From positions 221,198-285,197 of the forward strand of contig NZ_AAMO01000007.1 in the NCBI RefSeq assembly GCF_000152725.1: a stretch of 64,000 bases of DNA, read 5' to 3'. Of this stretch, positions 61,109-64,000 are shown one piece after another (the first letter of the stretch is position 1; each line of letters begins with the position of its first letter). The notes below the pieces were generated by a model, which saw only the letters and a program-made list of their open reading frames with translations, searched no databases and was not told the DNA's origin. A program made the position numbers and the translations under genes. This stretch comes from Pseudooceanicola batsensis HTCC2597. Its GTDB lineage: Bacteria; Pseudomonadota; Alphaproteobacteria; Rhodobacterales; Rhodobacteraceae.

Positions 61109-61858
61109 ATGACCCAGGCTGAAGCGATCCGGTTCGACAATGTCGGCCGCAATTTCGAAACCCGCGACGGCGCCACGTTGATGGCGCTGCAATCCGTGAA
61201 GCTCGACATCGAGGCGGGCGAGTTCGTTTCGATCCTCGGGCCGTCGGGCTGCGGCAAGACCACTCTGCTGCGGATGGCGGCAGGCTTGCTCAGCCCGAGC
61301 TGGGGTTCGGTCCGGCTGGCCGAGGAGGACATCCTCAAGCCGCGCCCGGATTTCGGCATCGTCTTCCAGCAGGCGTTGCTGCTGCCTTGGCTGACGGTGC
61401 TCGCCAACGTGCTGCTGCCGGTGGATGTGCAGGGCCGCGACACTGCGCCGTTCCGCGAGCGTGCGCTCGACCTGATCGAGATGGTGGGGTTGAAAGGGTT
61501 CGAGGACCGCTACCCGACCGAACTGTCCGGCGGGATGCAGCAGCGCGTCGCGCTGGCGCGCAGCCTGGTCCACGACCCGAAGATCCTGTTGATGGATGAG
61601 CCCTTCGCCGCGCTCGACGCGATGACGCGCGAGAACATGGCCGCGGAACTGCTGCGGATCTGGGATGCGAACCGCAAGACCGTGCTCTTCGTAACCCACG
61701 GAATCGCGGAAGCGGTGTTCCTGAGCGACCGCGTGGTCGTGATGAGTGCCCGGCCCGGGCGGATTTCGCGGATCGTCGAAATTCCTTTCGGGCGACCGCG
61801 ATCCCTCGAGCTGATGGCATCGGGTGATCTCCGCGAGACGTTCGAGGAATTGCATTAA
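61109..61858 (+). CDS. ABC transporter ATPase, NitT/TauT family
   Basis: A 249-residue ATPase: Walker A GPSGCGKTT near 48, Q-loop IVFQQALLLPWLTV, signature LSGGMQQRVALARSL near 140, Walker B ILLMDEPFAALD and H-loop VTHGIAEAV. SsuB/TauB-type nucleotide-binding subunit of the importer encoded just upstream. The ATG at 61109 follows GAGGGACAGGACCA. Confidence 0.93.
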   Translation: MTQAEAIRFDNVGRNFETRDGATLMALQSVKLDIEAGEFVSILGPSGCGKTTLLRMAAGLLSPSWGSVRLAEEDILKPRPDFGIVFQQALLLPWLTVLANVLLPVDVQGRDTAPFRERALDLIEMVGLKGFEDRYPTELSGGMQQRVALARSLVHDPKILLMDEPFAALDAMTRENMAAELLRIWDANRKTVLFVTHGIAEAVFLSDRVVVMSARPGRISRIVEIPFGRPRSLELMASGDLRETFEELH

Positions 61859-62019
61859 GCGGCGGTCGATGATTCCAAGCCATGCACATCTCTCCAGGAT
61901 CTCCAGAGCATCGAAAGTTGTCGTCCTGCGCAGACGAGGCAGTTGGTGGGCCTCGTCTGCCGGTTCCTGGAACGTGAGCGAACGTTCACTATTGCTAAGT
62001 AATTTGTGTGGGCTCAAGG

Positions 62020-63080
62020 GTCGTTGCGACAGTTTCCTCTATCTCAGTTTCATCATCTCTTCTCTGAATGCTTCGGTTGGCGTACGCCATCCGAGGCACT
62101 TCCTGGGGGTTCCGTTCAGGCGGTCGCAAATCGCCCTCATATTGCGATTTGAGAGCGCCGCCACGGGCGTATCCCGTGGCAGGTAGCGCCGCGCCCGCTT
62201 GTTCAGGTTCTCGACGGAACCTTTCTGCCAAGGTGCCTGTGGATCGCAGAACCAGACCTCGGTGCCGATACCGGGCTCCAGTTTGCGCCAGTTCCGGAAC
62301 TCGATCCCGCGGTCAAAAGTGATCGAGCGGCGGGCAGGCTGGGGCAGGGGTTCCATGACCGTCATCAGCCGGTTCATCAGATGTGTCGTGCTCCTGTCGT
62401 TGTTGCGGAACAAGACGGCAAAGCGGGTTTTGCGTTCGACCAGAGAGGCGATGTTGGCATTGCCCTGGGCGCGTTCGAAGATCATCAGGTCACCCTCCCA
62501 TTCGCCGAACGTCTCGCGGGTTTTCACATGATCGGGGCGCTGATGGATCGAGCGGTCCGGCGGGAAAACAAGGCCTCTCGGCCTGCGAGCGTATCGCGGC
62601 TGCCGCTTCTTGCGACGGCTGGGCAGGTGGCGTGCCAGTTCTGCCGTCTGGCCGTCGGGGCCGAAGACGTAGGTGTAGATCGTCTCGTGGCTGACGCGCG
62701 GTCTCCGGCCTTCAAACTGGAGGCGACCGGCGATCTGCTCTGGCGACCAACCCTCCTTCATCTGAGCTATCACCGCTTTCCGCAGCTCCGGAAACCGGAT
62801 GAGCTTGCGTCGCCTGGCCCGCCGGTCGCGGGCGGCCTTCTGCGCGACCATGCCATAGTAGCCGTTCAGATACGGCAGCTCATCGTCGGCAAAGCGGTTG
62901 CGCTTGATCTCGCGATACACGCTCGACCGATGACGGCCAAGCTCCACCGCAATCTTGCTTACCGGCATCTTCGCATTCAGCATGTCCTCGATCACGCGTC
63001 GCTCACGCAGATCCAGTTCCGTGTGGGCCATCTTCCGTCTCCTTGCTTTTCAGCAAGATAGGGGATTTGTCGCAACCCAG
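62020..63080 (-). mobile_element. IS30-family insertion sequence
   Basis: A complete IS30-type transposase gene flanked by imperfect terminal inverted repeats that share GTTGCGACA (62023-62031) and TGTCGCAAC (63068-63076), extended inward by CTATCT-type matches. Exact ends and target duplication could not be fixed by eye, so the coordinates are approximate. Confidence 0.75.
62039..63031 (-). CDS. IS30-family transposase
   Basis: A 330-residue transposase: N-terminal HTH (VIEDMLNAKMPVSKIAVELGRHRSSVYREIKRN in outline) then the HTH_38 repeat (EGWSPEQIAGRLQFEG), and the DDE core GEWEGDLMIF, ITFDRGIEF and GSVENLNKRARRYLPR. All catalytic acids are present. It interrupts no gene that I can identify. 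Confidence 0.93.
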   Translation of the reverse strand: MAHTELDLRERRVIEDMLNAKMPVSKIAVELGRHRSSVYREIKRNRFADDELPYLNGYYGMVAQKAARDRRARRRKLIRFPELRKAVIAQMKEGWSPEQIAGRLQFEGRRPRVSHETIYTYVFGPDGQTAELARHLPSRRKKRQPRYARRPRGLVFPPDRSIHQRPDHVKTRETFGEWEGDLMIFERAQGNANIASLVERKTRFAVLFRNNDRSTTHLMNRLMTVMEPLPQPARRSITFDRGIEFRNWRKLEPGIGTEVWFCDPQAPWQKGSVENLNKRARRYLPRDTPVAALSNRNMRAICDRLNGTPRKCLGWRTPTEAFREEMMKLR

Positions 63081-63292
63081 TTTAGAATGTGCCCTTGCAA
63101 CAGAAGTTCAGGCCGGTAAGTCTTATTATGTCAATCGTGAAGCAGCTCGGCACAGGTGCAATGCAGTTCGAGTCCTGATCTGGCGACGAAACTCTTCGCT
63201 TATGCGGTCAAAGGGCTCTGATGATGTGACCGCCCCCCGACGGCATCTCTGTGCCAAGGTGGGTCTGCGATGATCCACAAAGGAGGACGGTC

Positions 63293-64000
63293 ATGTCGGA
63301 GATTATCACGGTCGGGCTCGATCTGGCGAAGAATGTGTTCCAGGTGCATGGGGCGGACGCCGCAGGCGGTGCGGTGCTACGGAAGAAGCTGCGGCGCACG
63401 CAGGTGCTGGGGTTCTTTGAGGCTTTGCCGCCTTGCGTCGTGGCGATGGAAGCCTGTGGTGGTGCACATTACTGGGGTCGAGAGATTGGCAAGCTTGGAC
63501 ATGAGGTCCGGCTGATCCCTCCGGCCTACGTGAAGCCCTTCGTCAAACGGCAGAAGAATGACGCCGCCGACGCCGAGGCGATTTGCGAAGCTGCACAGCG
63601 TCCGACGATGCGCTTCGTGTCGGTGAAGAGCGAAGAGACCCAAGGGGCGGCGATGGTGTTCCGCGTGCGCGAGTTACTGATCCGGCAGCGCACCCAGGCG
63701 ATCAACGCCCTGCGCGGTCACCTTGCCGAGTTCGGGCAGGTTGTGCCGCAGGGCGCTGCCAATGCCTCGAAGCTGATCGCCATCGTCGAAGATCCAGAGA
63801 GCGGGTTGCCCGCCGAGGCGACAGCCACCCTGCAGGTTCTGATCGGATCCTTGGCGCACCTCGAGGCGCAGATCGGGAGGCTCGATGCCGAGATCTCACG
63901 CTGCGCCAAAGAGAACGAGGTCGCCCGACGGCTGATGACGGTGCCGGGCATCGGCCCGCTGATCGCGACGGCCATCGCGACACTTGCGCCGCCTCCCGAG
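63293..64000 (+). CDS. IS110/IS1111-family transposase, cut by the window end
   Basis: The first 236 residues of a transposase starting MSEIITVGLDLAKNVFQVHG with AGGAGG seven bases before the ATG. It is closely similar in pattern to the transposase at 16.8 kb (VAMEACGGAHYWGREIGKLG, YVKPFVKRQKNDAADAEAI, TVPGIGPLIATAIATL) but a distinct copy. The frame is open to the end of the window. Sequence from about 63085 to 63292 is its non-coding left flank and possible left end. Confidence 0.9.
   Translation, partial: MSEIITVGLDLAKNVFQVHGADAAGGAVLRKKLRRTQVLGFFEALPPCVVAMEACGGAHYWGREIGKLGHEVRLIPPAYVKPFVKRQKNDAADAEAICEAAQRPTMRFVSVKSEETQGAAMVFRVRELLIRQRTQAINALRGHLAEFGQVVPQGAANASKLIAIVEDPESGLPAEATATLQVLIGSLAHLEAQIGRLDAEISRCAKENEVARRLMTVPGIGPLIATAIATLAPPPE

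Noticed and set aside
1..64000. CRISPR array, rRNA genes, RepABC origin or tyrosine integrase
   Set aside because: No regularly spaced repeats, rRNA signatures, replication initiator or integrase motifs were found in either strand; the ParB-like protein lacks a ParA neighbour and is not proof of a replication locus.

Overview
The window is high-GC DNA with coding style, gene families and a VirB/VirD set that point to an alphaproteobacterium, most likely Rhodobacteraceae. It looks like a conjugative plasmid or integrative element carrying defence cargo and damaged by insertion sequences. It is joined near 55.69 kb to chromosome-like metabolic DNA. No replication initiator (RepABC or similar) and no integrase is visible, so plasmid versus ICE cannot be decided here.

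Layout. (1) 0.3-6.3 kb: an XRE/ImmA regulatory pair diverges from a tight operon of DUF2188, ComEC-type metallo-beta-lactamase, an E2-E1-JAB triple fusion and a patatin-like lipase. This is a ubiquitin-conjugation-like system with a candidate membrane-attacking effector, and a matched pair of inverted operator-like repeats lies between the two transcription units. (2) 6.46-6.62 kb: two tRNA genes (anticodons TAA and CAT). (3) 6.9-25 kb: a plasmid maintenance block typical of roseobacter-type conjugative elements (ArdC, DUF3768, ParB-like, a giant strawberry-notch helicase with a methyltransferase motif, DUF6878, DUF6915, a zeta toxin with its antitoxin, DUF2493), with stereotyped hairpin-plus-leader intergenic regions. 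An IS1111-type element splits the DUF6915 gene, and an IS110 and an IS3 element lie side by side just after.

(4) 24.8-30.6 kb: a structured, gene-free candidate oriT, then a MobC-like protein, VirD2-type relaxase and VirD4 coupling protein. (5) 30.8-35.3 kb: a HTH regulator with two palindromic operators, a large N6-adenine methyltransferase and a PD-(D/E)XK-type protein, a candidate restriction/defence cassette lodged between the mobilisation genes and the mating channel. (6) 35.4-47 kb, minus strand: a complete VirB-type T4SS in the order (unknown)-B1-B2-B3-B4-B7-B1/B5 hybrid-B5-B8-B9-B10-B11-DUF4177-(unknown)-B6. A near-identical AT-rich motif upstream of the MobC gene, of a secreted-protein gene at 47.1 kb, and in weaker form of another at 48.6 kb suggests a shared transfer regulon.

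(7) 47-55.7 kb: small secreted and unknown genes, a DUF2235 gene cleanly interrupted by an IS3 element with a 4-bp target duplication, a WGR protein, and a PLD-nuclease gene coupled to the 3' end of an SF1 helicase gene (Mokosh-like, broken). (8) 55.68-61.9 kb: a truncated adenosine deaminase 3' end followed by an intact operon of ADP-forming acyl-CoA ligase, enoyl-CoA hydratase and a NitT/TauT-type ABC importer. (9) 62-64 kb: an IS30 element and an IS110-family element running off the window.
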